Source: Burkholderiales bacterium (GTDB lineage: Bacteria > Pseudomonadota > Gammaproteobacteria > Burkholderiales > Burkholderiaceae_C). From it: a DNA stretch of 64,000 nt. The stretch covers positions 1 through 64,000 of the forward strand of contig CANCVB010000008.1 of assembly GCA_947381415.1 (NCBI GenBank), given 5' to 3'. The notes beneath the pieces are model-generated. The model was not told the origin of the DNA. It did no database searches and saw nothing but the letters and a program-made list of their open reading frames with translations. Below are positions 1 to 7,600 of the stretch, in pieces; the stretch's first letter is position 1, and each line of letters begins with the position of its first letter. A program made the position numbers and the translations under genes.

Positions 1-2
1 TG

Positions 3-194
3 CCGTACAGCTTCCGTCACTACTTTATCACTAAGCGTGTCAATAGCAATCTACCAATCGCATCAATCGCTGAGATGTGCGGCACAAGTATCACGCAAAT
101 TGAAAAGACTTACTACCATACAACGGAAGATAAGATGGTGAGTAATGCGCTGGCAGACTACGAGTACAGAGACGGAATGCTGATTCCTAAGTAA
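3..194 (+). CDS. Tyrosine recombinase/integrase, C-terminal end (5' part outside window)
   Basis: The open frame from base 3 runs 63 codons to TAA at 192-194 and is cut by the window edge. It shows the end of a tyrosine recombinase catalytic domain: an SFRHYF box with the second catalytic Arg and its His, an EMCGTSIT stretch where many family members have LGH, and EKTYYH with the candidate nucleophilic Tyr. The Gly-Thr-Ser form is a known variant in phage and island integrases. It would cut and rejoin DNA at attachment sites. The N-terminal domain cannot be judged. It belongs to the same AT-rich accessory DNA as the genes to its right, or to a neighbouring element. Confidence 0.75.
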   Translation, partial: PYSFRHYFITKRVNSNLPIASIAEMCGTSITQIEKTYYHTTEDKMVSNALADYEYRDGMLIPK

Positions 195-353
195 GAGTAG
201 GGTGGGGGTATAGGTAAAAAATCACCACCCCAAAAGCGTAAGTACTCCAACACAATTTTTCGTAGCCCATTTTTTTAAGAACTACAGAACCAACTTGGGG
301 TTAGATTAAATCACCAGTAGTTAGATTCTCAGCACCCTAAAGAAATTGTGTAA

Positions 354-869
354 CTATTTTTTTAGGACAGCAATACCATTTTTACTATGCCTGTCGTCAC
401 CGTCAATTTCTTTTTCTGTATTAACCATATTCCTGCCAATTACCCCTCTATTCACGCCGAAAGGGGGTTTTGTTGAGCTAATGGGTGAGGCTTTAGGGTA
501 GGGCGTAGTCGCTGACTTAGCGTTGGTGGCTGTGATTGTTGGCTTTGCATAGGGCTTGGGGTAGGCTACAGGTTGCTGACCGACAGCGTTGTGATTAGCT
601 TGAATTGTCTGATTAGAAGCAGTGGACGCTTGTGACTTAGCGTTTGCATTATGTGTTTTAGGAGCCGGTGTAGGTGGGCTTGGTCTGCGAATGTTTCCAC
701 CCTTACTGCGTTTCTTAGCACGTGGCTTAAGTTTAGCCTGTGCTTTACGTGCCGCTTCCGCCTGTTTCTCTTGTTCTGCTTGTTGCGCTATTGAAGACCA
801 GGTGGTGTCAATTATTGTGCGTAATAACTCCAACTGACCTTGTGCATCCGTTATCTCGCAAATTTTCAT
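354..869 (-). CDS. Hypothetical protein, basic and Pro/Ala/Thr-rich
   Basis: I do not recognise this 171-residue protein. Residues 1-40 look helical and Glu/Gln/Ala-rich, possibly a short coiled coil. A strongly basic patch (RAKKRSKGG) follows, and then a long low-complexity Pro/Ala/Thr/Ser/Asn tail that is probably disordered. The start is supported by AGGAAG eight bases upstream of ATG. It lies downstream of the DUF6641-like gene on the same strand, separated by a strong hairpin. The basic patch suggests nucleic-acid contact, but that is only inference. Composition is AT-rich like the rest of the island. Confidence 0.6.
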   Translation of the reverse strand: MKICEITDAQGQLELLRTIIDTTWSSIAQQAEQEKQAEAARKAQAKLKPRAKKRSKGGNIRRPSPPTPAPKTHNANAKSQASTASNQTIQANHNAVGQQPVAYPKPYAKPTITATNAKSATTPYPKASPISSTKPPFGVNRGVIGRNMVNTEKEIDGDDRHSKNGIAVLKK

Positions 870-908
870 AAATGCTTCCTATTCTTATATTTAGTAAGAA
901 TAGTTGAC

Positions 909-936
909 AAGGACTGACACAATAGTGCCAGTCCTT
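909..936. other. Strong intergenic hairpin
   Basis: AAGGACTGACAC and GTGCCAGTCCTT form a 12-bp stem with one mismatch around an AATA loop. It lies between two leftward genes (stop at 943, next start at 869). There is no clear U-tract on either side, so it is more likely an RNA processing or stability element, or a protein-binding palindrome, than a simple terminator. Confidence 0.6.
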
Positions 937-942
937 AATCAA

Positions 943-1383
943 TCACTTGGCAAAACCAGCACGTAGTTTATCGCTTGCATTAGTAATTGCATCATCCAAT
1001 TCACCAGAAATTACTGCATCTTTAAGCATTGATAAAGTAGATAACAATTCATCACCAGTGCTTAGTTCAATACAGTTTGCACCTTTGGCGTTAAGCGAGA
1101 GGGTTTTGCTTCCATAACGAACAGCCAAGTTAATCTTGTTGCTCGCCGTAGTCCAGTACCATTCTTTAACACGCTTCGCTGTTTCTACAGCCACTCGTTC
1201 TCCATTTTCATTAGTTACAGTTTTAATCCGTTTGGGTGCAAACAAGCGACCTTCTTTTTGTGCTGTGGCAAGCTGTAGCTGTTCCTCTAATTTGTTTGCA
1301 AGTTTTGTTCTACGCAAAATAATAGGACTAACTGCACGTTCGCGCTTGCTTGTAACAAGCTTAAGTTTAGAAAGTGAAGACAT
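943..1383 (-). CDS. DUF6641-like small protein
   Basis: This 146-residue protein resembles the small proteobacterial family annotated as DUF6641, often carried on plasmids and integrated elements. Recognition is from the overall pattern: an N-terminal SKLKLVTSKRE segment, a basic region with APKRIKTV, a VKEWYW motif near residue 74, and a C-terminal helical part ending LRAGFAK. Function is unknown. GGAG lies about five bases before ATG, giving a confident start. It is divergent from the Rep-like gene at 1490 and shares a ~105-bp control region with it, which suggests a replication or maintenance role. The family assignment is from memory of the pattern. Confidence 0.65.
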   Translation of the reverse strand: MSSLSKLKLVTSKRERAVSPIILRRTKLANKLEEQLQLATAQKEGRLFAPKRIKTVTNENGERVAVETAKRVKEWYWTTASNKINLAVRYGSKTLSLNAKGANCIELSTGDELLSTLSMLKDAVISGELDDAITNASDKLRAGFAK

Positions 1384-1489
1384 AAAAACTCCTTTTTTGT
1401 TAAGTGGACTTTTACTGTAACTTCAGATTTGCTTAAGGACAACCTAAAGGAAAACTTCTTCTATCCTTTGGTTTTGGCTAAATAAAGGT

Positions 1490-2014
1490 ATGAAACTTCA
1501 AGAAATACGCACTCGTACAGCCTACAACCCTAACGCATTGCCAACGCAAAAAGCGGCAACACGCACGTGGTTAAGCGGAATGAGTAAGGAGTTGCCGCTG
1601 GGTTTGACGCTGACTTTGAAGCAAACGATTATTGAGACTACAGATAGAGGCACGTACAAGCGGAAAATAACACGCATTGACTGCGAAAGAATTGCCAAGC
1701 GATTTACGCAAAAGCTAAACAGACAAGTGTTTGGCAAGCGTGGAGCAGACAAGTATGGAAAGTCACTTAGGTATCTGCCAGTTGTTGAAGGTGAGCGTAA
1801 TAGAAAGAACCTGCACCTACACTTTGCCATTGGTGGTCTGCCAAGTCACGTGAAATTAAATGAATTTGATGCACTGGTAACCAATGCCAAGCTAAACGTT
1901 GAGTACATTGACGCGGAGCACAAGGTTGACATTACGGACAGCGGGTGGCTGGAGTACATCACTAAAGAGGTCGGCACAAAGGATACTGACAATGTCCTTT
2001 GGACTCTTTTCTAA
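1490..2014 (+). CDS. HUH-type replication initiator-like protein (Rep/relaxase-like)
   Basis: This 174-residue protein has the layout of a small rolling-circle Rep: a basic N-terminal half, then KNLHLHFAIGG near residues 106-116, matching the metal-binding His-hydrophobe-His (HUH) motif in a beta strand. Next comes WLEYITKE near residues 153-160, with a Tyr and a downstream Lys where HUH nucleases place the nucleophile. Such proteins nick one strand at an origin and attach covalently to the 5' end. It is shorter than most plasmid Reps and has no helicase domain, as in small plasmid or filamentous-phage-like initiators. The neighbouring AGCT-rich non-coding DNA could be its origin. Assignment rests on motifs only. 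Confidence 0.6.
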   Translation: MKLQEIRTRTAYNPNALPTQKAATRTWLSGMSKELPLGLTLTLKQTIIETTDRGTYKRKITRIDCERIAKRFTQKLNRQVFGKRGADKYGKSLRYLPVVEGERNRKNLHLHFAIGGLPSHVKLNEFDALVTNAKLNVEYIDAEHKVDITDSGWLEYITKEVGTKDTDNVLWTLF

Positions 2015-2054
2015 AAGCATTACTGCCCTCGTTTGGCTCTTGCTTAGTCAATAA

Positions 2055-2373
2055 AGCTACACAGCTTTAATTGGCGAAGCTTTGCCCAAATTCAAGCAAT
2101 ACACACCAGCTAACACTTAAACAGTCAAAGATTAAATAGAAAGCAACACTGACAAAGAGAAACAGAGCTTAAGAGCAAACAGCTACAGCAGAACTGACGC
2201 ACTAAAACAAGCTACAAACGCACAAAACAAGCTGAGCTGAGCTTGGGTAGCTGAGCGAGCTAAAAACAGCGTATAGGGCTTGTACGCAAGTCTGTACTTA
2301 TGCGGGAAAAATGCCACAGCTAAATCTCACAGAAAAAACCAAAGCTAATAGTTAGAACCTTTGTTTTTCAGCT
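2055..2373. repeat. AGCT-dense, T-poor non-coding region (candidate origin)
   Basis: The 2015-2503 gap has no convincing gene. Within it AGCT occurs 15 times, starting at 2055, 2063, 2078, 2108, 2166, 2181, 2210, 2230, 2235, 2240, 2249, 2258, 2318, 2343 and 2370; about one would be expected by chance. Five copies fall in 2230-2261. AAAACAAGCT is directly repeated at 2204-2213 and 2224-2233. The top strand is strongly A-rich and T-poor around 2101-2240. The location, just after a Rep-like gene and before an integrase, fits an origin, iterons or a recombination accessory region. No function is proven. Confidence 0.7.
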
Positions 2374-2503
2374 TAAATAAACATAACCAGTTGAAAACAT
2401 TAAGGAAATTACTTTGACACAATCAACCAAAAAATCGGTAGGAATTAAGAAACAAAGAAAATACACTTTAGACATTGGAAAGCTTACATTAAGGAGAGCA
2501 CTA

Positions 2504-3079
2504 ATGTCCAAACAAGCGAAAGTACTTACACAGCAAGAAATCCGTAGAGTGCTGGACTACGTGGCTACACGCCCACACGCTGAGCGCAATAGAGCGATGT
2601 TTTTGACAATGCTGTACGCTATGCTTCGCGTTAAGGAATGTGCCGCACTTTGTTATTCAAATGTGCTTGACTCAGAAGGCAAGATAAAGACTGAGATTTA
2701 TTTGACAGCAGAACAGACGAAGGGAAGTAAGGGAGGTACTGTATTTGTCAGCGAAAAGCTACGCAAAGAGCTACAGGCATACGTTCGCGCTGTGCCACCC
2801 AAAGCCATCACTGACAAGCTGTTCTATTCACAGAAGCGCCCAAGTGAAGGATGGAACAGCAACACACTCTGCCAGTTCTTCCATCATCTATTCCGCAACT
2901 GTGGCATATCTGGTGGCAGCAGTCACAGCCCACGTCGTACAGGAATAACCAACTTAGCTGATAAAGGTGTGAGTGTTAGGGTGTTACAGAGCATCGCAAG
3001 GCATGCAAATCTCTCAACCACCCAGTGCTATATAGACGTCAATGACGCGATGAAACGCAAGGCCATTGAGTTAGTTTGA
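2504..3079 (+). CDS. Tyrosine recombinase / site-specific integrase (XerC/D-like, catalytic domain only)
   Basis: The start at 2504 is chosen because AAGGAG (2491-2496) lies seven bases before this ATG; the frame extends upstream to a TTG at 2414 without a ribosome site. The 191-residue protein is essentially the catalytic domain. It has the first Arg in AMLRVKE, the beta-hairpin Lys in TKGSKGG, SHSPRRTG as the His-x-x-Arg box, RHANLSTT with the later His, and the nucleophile Tyr in QCYID. It would catalyse integration or excision, or resolve dimers of the element. It ends convergently with the gene at 3071, overlapping it by nine bases. The short form without an arm-binding domain recurs in plasmids and islands. 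Confidence 0.85.
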   Translation: MSKQAKVLTQQEIRRVLDYVATRPHAERNRAMFLTMLYAMLRVKECAALCYSNVLDSEGKIKTEIYLTAEQTKGSKGGTVFVSEKLRKELQAYVRAVPPKAITDKLFYSQKRPSEGWNSNTLCQFFHHLFRNCGISGGSSHSPRRTGITNLADKGVSVRVLQSIARHANLSTTQCYIDVNDAMKRKAIELV

Positions 3080-3523
3080 TAGTACCTTAACCATCAAAAT
3101 TTGTTCCATTTGAGAAATGACTTCATTTATTTCATTAGCTGAAATTATTTTCGTATTGAAGTTAAAAGAATCAGTGATTGATGTATGCCAATCTTTTGCT
3201 AATGTTCTGCTGTTGATAGTCGCTTCGTAATTTCCATCACTGTCTAAATGAATAGCACAATAACGCGGTTTATGAGTAGCTTGAATTGAGTTGTACAAGT
3301 CCACAAATTCAAAAGTAATAGAAAGCTCGCTAGGAGTGATAGCCATTCCATAAACACCTAACCCTAGTCCTTTAACTATTCTTTCTAGTTTAATGTGATT
3401 CTCATAGTCAATAGAAATTTCAAGCTCATCTTCATTATCGCGCTTAAGTGCTTTTTCAAAAGCACCTTTAATTTGTGCTTCAAGCTTTTTCTGAAAGGTG
3501 GATATTGTGGAATCTGTACTCAT
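3071..3523 (-). CDS. Hypothetical protein downstream of H-NS-like gene
   Basis: I do not recognise this 150-residue protein. The start at 3523 lies seven bases after the stop of the H-NS-like gene, so the two are probably co-transcribed. The frame extends further upstream but would then overlap that gene. Residues 8-40 look helical with many charged residues. The rest alternates beta-like strands with a SIDYENHIKL segment and a final helical part. No catalytic motif, signal peptide or membrane segment is visible. Its 3' end overlaps the integrase gene tail by nine bases. A role tied to the element is plausible but not shown. Confidence 0.55.
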   Translation of the reverse strand: MSTDSTISTFQKKLEAQIKGAFEKALKRDNEDELEISIDYENHIKLERIVKGLGLGVYGMAITPSELSITFEFVDLYNSIQATHKPRYCAIHLDSDGNYEATINSRTLAKDWHTSITDSFNFNTKIISANEINEVISQMEQILMVKVLSN

Positions 3524-3530
3524 ATCTATC

Positions 3531-3752
3531 TCACTTGGCTGTTTTCTTAGCCAAAGTCTTCTTAGCCGCTGGTCCCGTACCGCGCTTCTTGCGTGTAGCA
3601 AGCACACCCTTAAATTCGCTTGTCTTAAAGCCGTAGAGCTTGATATCAGCCTTCATCTTAGCCAACACGTTGGCACGTTCTTCTAACATTACATCTTTGC
3701 GTTGAGCTTCAAGTTTTGCAATCTGTGCGTTGATTTCATCTACACGGGTCAT
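3531..3752 (-). CDS. Small H-NS-family-like nucleoid protein
   Basis: The start at 3752 has GGAG seven bases upstream, giving 73 residues; longer in-frame versions reach 3839. Residues 5-45 form the charged helical oligomerisation segment seen in H-NS-like proteins of betaproteobacteria (INAQIAKLEAQRKD, then IKLYGFKTSEF). The usual C-terminal YRDP...GRGRPP DNA-binding motif is absent. Its place is taken by a Lys-rich tail with KKRGTG and repeated AKK units, reminiscent of an AT-hook or histone-like tail. It could silence the surrounding AT-rich DNA, or act as a truncated H-NS antagonist that mixes with the host protein. The gene downstream starts seven bases later. Confidence 0.6.
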   Translation of the reverse strand: MTRVDEINAQIAKLEAQRKDVMLEERANVLAKMKADIKLYGFKTSEFKGVLATRKKRGTGPAAKKTLAKKTAK

Positions 3753-3838
3753 GTTTTTACTCCATGGGTTACTCATCTTGACAACTAACTCTACTACAGG
3801 CATAGTAATCTCGTCAAGACTTTCAAAAAAGTAATCCA

Positions 3839-4309
3839 ATGCTAAAAGTCACATTTACTAAGCAAATGATAAAAGCATTTATCTACTTGGTTTTTTTATC
3901 TGTAAATATGTCGCTTTTGGATTACATTAATATAGATATAAGTATCACTAAAAAAATCGCTCAATTTATATTTCAAATTATTAATTCAGCGTATACAATT
4001 TTAATTTTGGATTTGCTTTGTCGTTCTAAAGTTAAATTAGAAGACATTGAACTTGAAATCACTAATTTTTCAACTTGGGGGTATTTTTGGCGCGGATATA
4101 TTTCTTTTTATATGTTCATTCCACTTTGGATATTAATAGTAAATATTCTCCCTCTTAATTTACCTCATAGGAGTGAATATACAGCTATTACATTTCTGCA
4201 AGTTGAGCCCTTATATCTTCTATGTGTAACAATGGCAGTATGGGCATGCTTTTCTAAAAATAGAATTAGTCAGCTTAAGTATATTTTATCTTTAATCAGA
4301 GGTTTCTAA
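3839..4309 (+). CDS. Hypothetical multi-pass membrane protein
   Basis: This 156-residue protein has about four hydrophobic segments: near residues 9-28, 39-60, 85-106 and 120-137. A charged stretch between segments two and three (SKVKLEDIELE) is probably cytoplasmic. No family is recognised. The gene is very AT-rich and starts 86 bases from the divergent H-NS-like gene. It is the first of five rightward genes ending at 8551. Small membrane proteins are common effectors or anchors in bacterial defence and toxin systems, but nothing here proves such a role. The ribosome site is weak. Confidence 0.55.
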   Translation: MLKVTFTKQMIKAFIYLVFLSVNMSLLDYINIDISITKKIAQFIFQIINSAYTILILDLLCRSKVKLEDIELEITNFSTWGYFWRGYISFYMFIPLWILIVNILPLNLPHRSEYTAITFLQVEPLYLLCVTMAVWACFSKNRISQLKYILSLIRGF

Positions 4310-4355
4310 TAATTTTCAATTTTAGAATAATTTAACAACAATTGAATATCCCATC

Positions 4356-5021
4356 ATGAAAAAAATTTTCACAATTAAACCAATAATTTCAAACAAAGCA
4401 TTGCTGGCATTTACTCTTGCCGTCAGTCAGGGCGTGAGAGATATTGGTGATAATAATTTTGAAGGTATAGAAAAGTCCATATTTGCTACAAAATTAGGTT
4501 CTTATTTTTTGACAAATATGGAGCTTTTAAATGATAAAAGATTCGCTGAAGAATCTTTTACTCGTTTAAAAAATGAAGTTGCTTTATCAAAAATTGCAAA
4601 AGGATTAAAAAAATCTTTATTGATATCTAATTTTATGATTGATGTAAGTGATAGTATTTCTAAGGGTTATATTAGTTTTTCTGATATTGCAATTGAAAAT
4701 GGCGATTATTTTTTTCATCTAAAAACAGAGTTTTGTCTTGCAAACTATATTGCGATGAATAACTATAATGATGATAATCAATTGGATTTAAAAAATGAAA
4801 TAACAAATCTTTATGAAGAGTTTAAAAAAGATCCTCAATTAATTAAATCCAAAATTGATTACTTAATTGAATCAAATTTATTTAAAGACTTTACTGAGTT
4901 TTCCGCCGACTTTTGTGAGAGTACACTAAGCCAAGCACTTGGAGATAAAAGAAGAAATAATGAATTAATTATTAAGGGATTAATTGATAGTGGTATTGGT
5001 TGTTTCTCAGTTCTAACCTAA
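4356..5021 (+). CDS. Hypothetical protein, AT-rich, unknown family
   Basis: I do not recognise this 221-residue protein. It appears soluble and largely helical, with many Lys, Asp and Asn residues, no signal peptide and no cysteine or nucleotide-binding motif. A hydrophobic patch near residues 104-116 is too polar for a clear membrane helix. It lies 46 bases after the membrane protein and 14 bases before the next gene, so the three are probably one transcript. Codon use is strongly A/T-biased, unlike the chromosome to the right, consistent with recent acquisition. It could be a sensor or adaptor of the local system; this is speculation. Confidence 0.55.
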   Translation: MKKIFTIKPIISNKALLAFTLAVSQGVRDIGDNNFEGIEKSIFATKLGSYFLTNMELLNDKRFAEESFTRLKNEVALSKIAKGLKKSLLISNFMIDVSDSISKGYISFSDIAIENGDYFFHLKTEFCLANYIAMNNYNDDNQLDLKNEITNLYEEFKKDPQLIKSKIDYLIESNLFKDFTEFSADFCESTLSQALGDKRRNNELIIKGLIDSGIGCFSVLT

Positions 5022-5035
5022 TTTTCTAGAAAATT

Positions 5036-5881
5036 ATGATTGATAAATTATATTTGCTTGGAAAGCTTGAGTACAATGGAATGACATTGGTTTCTTGCGG
5101 ATTTAGTAATGAGCAAGTCCATAATCAAATTATAGATTCATTAAAGTTATTGTTTGTCTCTTCTGATATGTTTAATAAGGAGCAGGTAACTGATGGGCCA
5201 TCATATTTCATAAATCTTGCTCATAATGTTTTGCAGAAAGCCACGCTTGAAAATAAATTTGAAATATTTAATTTAACTGGTCTTGGCTTAATATTTGATG
5301 GAAAACAAAAAATTAGTAATACGGTTACCACAGAAGCCAGCTCTGACTTGATAAAATATTGGGCTTTTATGTGGCATATAGCTAAAAATAATACTACAGG
5401 CCTTTTGGGTCAAGTGCCATCAATTGATGAGTTAAGGTGGCTTGTAACAGATGAAGGTTTTTATATAACCAAATTGAATCCCAGCTCTATAGTTGCTAAG
5501 ACTTTATTAGAAAAGGAGAATTTAATTTTTGATTTAATAAGTCATTTTGATACAGCTCATAAACTTGGTGCTCCTAATAATGTATTATTAATATTATCTG
5601 AAATTATAGATTTATTGATAGTTAAATTTAATGAAGGAAGCGGTAATTTTTATCATCTTAGTATAGAGCAATTGCAAGAAAAATACAATCAACTTTTAAG
5701 TATTGAACAATACAATGAAGCTCAAAATTTAAAATTCAAAATCGCTGGACCTACTTCAAGCGACATTGAAGAAATAATTGCTTTAAGATTGTCTAACCAT
5801 GAACACAAATATCCAATTTCTAATTTTAAGATTACTGATGTGTTAAAGCAATATTTAAAAAATTCAATTCAAAGAACTTGA
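5036..5881 (+). CDS. Hypothetical protein with a UVR-like helical motif
   Basis: This 281-residue protein is of unknown family. Residues 1-125 are mixed alpha/beta with a GLGLIFDGKQK stretch; the rest is mostly helical. Residues about 209-236 resemble the UVR motif (LQEKYNQLLSIEQYNEAQ, then a Leu-Lys-Phe-Lys segment). That motif forms a helical hairpin for protein contact in UvrB, UvrC and ClpC-type partners. The similarity is weak and could be chance. The gene starts 14 bases after its neighbour, so it likely belongs to the same operon. After its stop comes a 214-base gap with no convincing gene. Confidence 0.5.
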   Translation: MIDKLYLLGKLEYNGMTLVSCGFSNEQVHNQIIDSLKLLFVSSDMFNKEQVTDGPSYFINLAHNVLQKATLENKFEIFNLTGLGLIFDGKQKISNTVTTEASSDLIKYWAFMWHIAKNNTTGLLGQVPSIDELRWLVTDEGFYITKLNPSSIVAKTLLEKENLIFDLISHFDTAHKLGAPNNVLLILSEIIDLLIVKFNEGSGNFYHLSIEQLQEKYNQLLSIEQYNEAQNLKFKIAGPTSSDIEEIIALRLSNHEHKYPISNFKITDVLKQYLKNSIQRT

Positions 5882-6095
5882 TATTTTAATAATTCTAACT
5901 GCTTGGCATTGTAAAAAATTTTGCATTGGCAATGAGTAGATTTACATTTTCTTTGAATTTTTCAAATTGTGCATTTTTATTTCGTGTAAAAGTGTAAATG
6001 TTAAGCTCAATAGGGTTGTTGATATCGACAGTGGACTCTAACAGCGTCATAGTATTTCTGTAAATAACTTGAACCTTGTTAAATAATATTCCTAT
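5882..6095. other. AT-rich gap between unknown genes
   Basis: No convincing gene is present. A 51-codon leftward frame (5895-6050) lacks a ribosome site. The gap may hold the promoter of the nuclease gene at 6096. No clear palindrome or terminator was seen. Confidence 0.4.
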
Positions 6096-7595
6096 ATGAC
6101 AAAACCAAGAGGTTACTGGACAAAAGAAAGATGCCTTGAAACGTCTAGTCAATTTCGCACTAGAAAAGAATGGCAATTAGGGAGTGGAAGTTCTTATCAA
6201 ATAGCAAGGCGAAATGGTTGGTTAGAAGAATGTTGTTCTCATATGTTAGTCTTACAAAAGCATTGGACTTTAGAGGAAGTAATTGAATCGGCAAAACCAT
6301 TTAATTCAAAATCAGAATGGATTAATGGAAATATTGCGTCTTATTCTTACGCCAAGAATTATGGATGGCTTGATATAGCATCGAGTCATATGACTTCGCT
6401 AAAGCTTAAGAATGGAACGTGGACAAAACAAGCTTGTATCAATGAGGCTTTGAAATACACAAGTAAAGTTGAATGGGCAAATTCGTCTCCATCTTCGTAT
6501 GCCATTGCTAAACGAAACGGGTGGATTTTAGATTGTTCTTCAACTCTTATATCATTACGAAAGCACGAAGGTTATAGTAAGGCTGAAGTAATTGAAAATG
6601 CTAAATTATTTAAAACTCGAGCTGAGTGGAGAAATTCAGCAAAATATAAAGGACCATCACCATTTTATTCTTTCGCTCAAAGAAATGGTTGGCTTGAAGA
6701 ATGTTGCGAGCATATGGTTTCAATTAAGAAGCCTAATGGATATTGGAATGAGAAGAATTGTATTGAAGATGCTAAATTATTTGTCTCAATAAAGGAATGG
6801 AAAAAACATTCAAATGGGGCTTATCAAATAGCCTCAAGAAACGGATGGCTGAGTAAATGTACCAAACATATGATGAAATTAAATATTTCCTACGGAGAGT
6901 ATGAGATACATAAAATTCTTACATCGTATGACATTGAATACCAAGAAGAAAAATCATTTCCGAAATTAAAAAAGAAATCTACTTTATTTTTTGATTTTTT
7001 CATCCCTTGTTTCAATTTGGTTATTGAGTTTCACGGTAGTCAGCATTACGCATTTAATAAACATTGGCATAAGGATGAAGCTGGCTTTAATTATTCTTTA
7101 GAAAAAGATAAAGTAAAACAAGATTTTTTAACTGAATATGGCATTGATTTATTAGTGATTTCATATACGGATTTATCAATTGCTGAAGACTTGATTTTAT
7201 CAAAAATTAAACTTAATCCTAACTTTAACCATCTACGAAGAGAGTTGACTTCTGATGAGTTGAAATACATATCTAGTATGTGTCAATGGACTCAAGAAAC
7301 AATCTTATTGGACTCTAAGAAATATGAGTTCTTAAAAGATTGGAGAGAGAACTCTCCAAGTGCTTATACTATTGCGTTAAAAAACGGATGGTTAGAGGAA
7401 GTTTCAAAACACCTAAAGCGTAAAATTATTCCTCGAAATTCCTGGACAAAGGAACAAGTTGTTGAGGAAGCTAAAAAGTATTCGTCGCGAAGTGAATGGG
7501 CAAAACATCATAGTCGAACTTATAAAGCGGCTTTGAGAAATGGTTGGGATAAGGAAGCTTGTACCCATATGTTAAATCGTAGAAAACTAGATTGA
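6096..7595 (+). CDS. Repeat-flanked PD-(D/E)XK (Vsr/homing-type) endonuclease
   Basis: The 499-residue protein contains seven copies of a ~45-residue unit (about residues 6-50, 56-99, 107-151, 158-207, 215-259, 397-440 and 449-492). Each unit follows the pattern W-[ST]-x-[EQ] ... A-K-x-[FY] ... EW ... S-x-x-Y ... A-x-[RK]-NGWL ... HM. Between copies five and six lies a nuclease-like domain (265-375). It has Glu268 in SYGEYE, Asp300 in LFFDFFIP, and Glu311 and His313 in VIEFHGSQHY, then a Lys-rich helix and LLVISY. That arrangement matches PD-(D/E)XK nucleases of the Vsr and phage homing-endonuclease type. The repeats probably bind DNA modularly. It is AT-rich and the DUF4268 gene starts five bases after its stop. 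Confidence 0.7.
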   Translation: MTKPRGYWTKERCLETSSQFRTRKEWQLGSGSSYQIARRNGWLEECCSHMLVLQKHWTLEEVIESAKPFNSKSEWINGNIASYSYAKNYGWLDIASSHMTSLKLKNGTWTKQACINEALKYTSKVEWANSSPSSYAIAKRNGWILDCSSTLISLRKHEGYSKAEVIENAKLFKTRAEWRNSAKYKGPSPFYSFAQRNGWLEECCEHMVSIKKPNGYWNEKNCIEDAKLFVSIKEWKKHSNGAYQIASRNGWLSKCTKHMMKLNISYGEYEIHKILTSYDIEYQEEKSFPKLKKKSTLFFDFFIPCFNLVIEFHGSQHYAFNKHWHKDEAGFNYSLEKDKVKQDFLTEYGIDLLVISYTDLSIAEDLILSKIKLNPNFNHLRRELTSDELKYISSMCQWTQETILLDSKKYEFLKDWRENSPSAYTIALKNGWLEEVSKHLKRKIIPRNSWTKEQVVEEAKKYSSRSEWAKHHSRTYKAALRNGWDKEACTHMLNRRKLD

Positions 7596-7600
7596 GAATT

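Noticed and set aside
200-230. GGGTGG/CCACCC dyad after the partial integrase as a terminator
   Set aside because: The loop is about 19 bases and no T-tract follows, so the structure is weak.
2055-2373. CRISPR array in the repeat-rich gap
   Set aside because: The repeats are four bases long with irregular spacing and there are no spacers of constant size or cas genes.
2414-2503. Upstream TTG start for the integrase
   Set aside because: ATG at 2504 has a strong AAGGAG site and begins at the family-typical N-terminus.
5895-6050. Possible 51-codon leftward gene in the gap before the nuclease gene
   Set aside because: No ribosome site, no family resemblance and composition typical of random AT-rich DNA.
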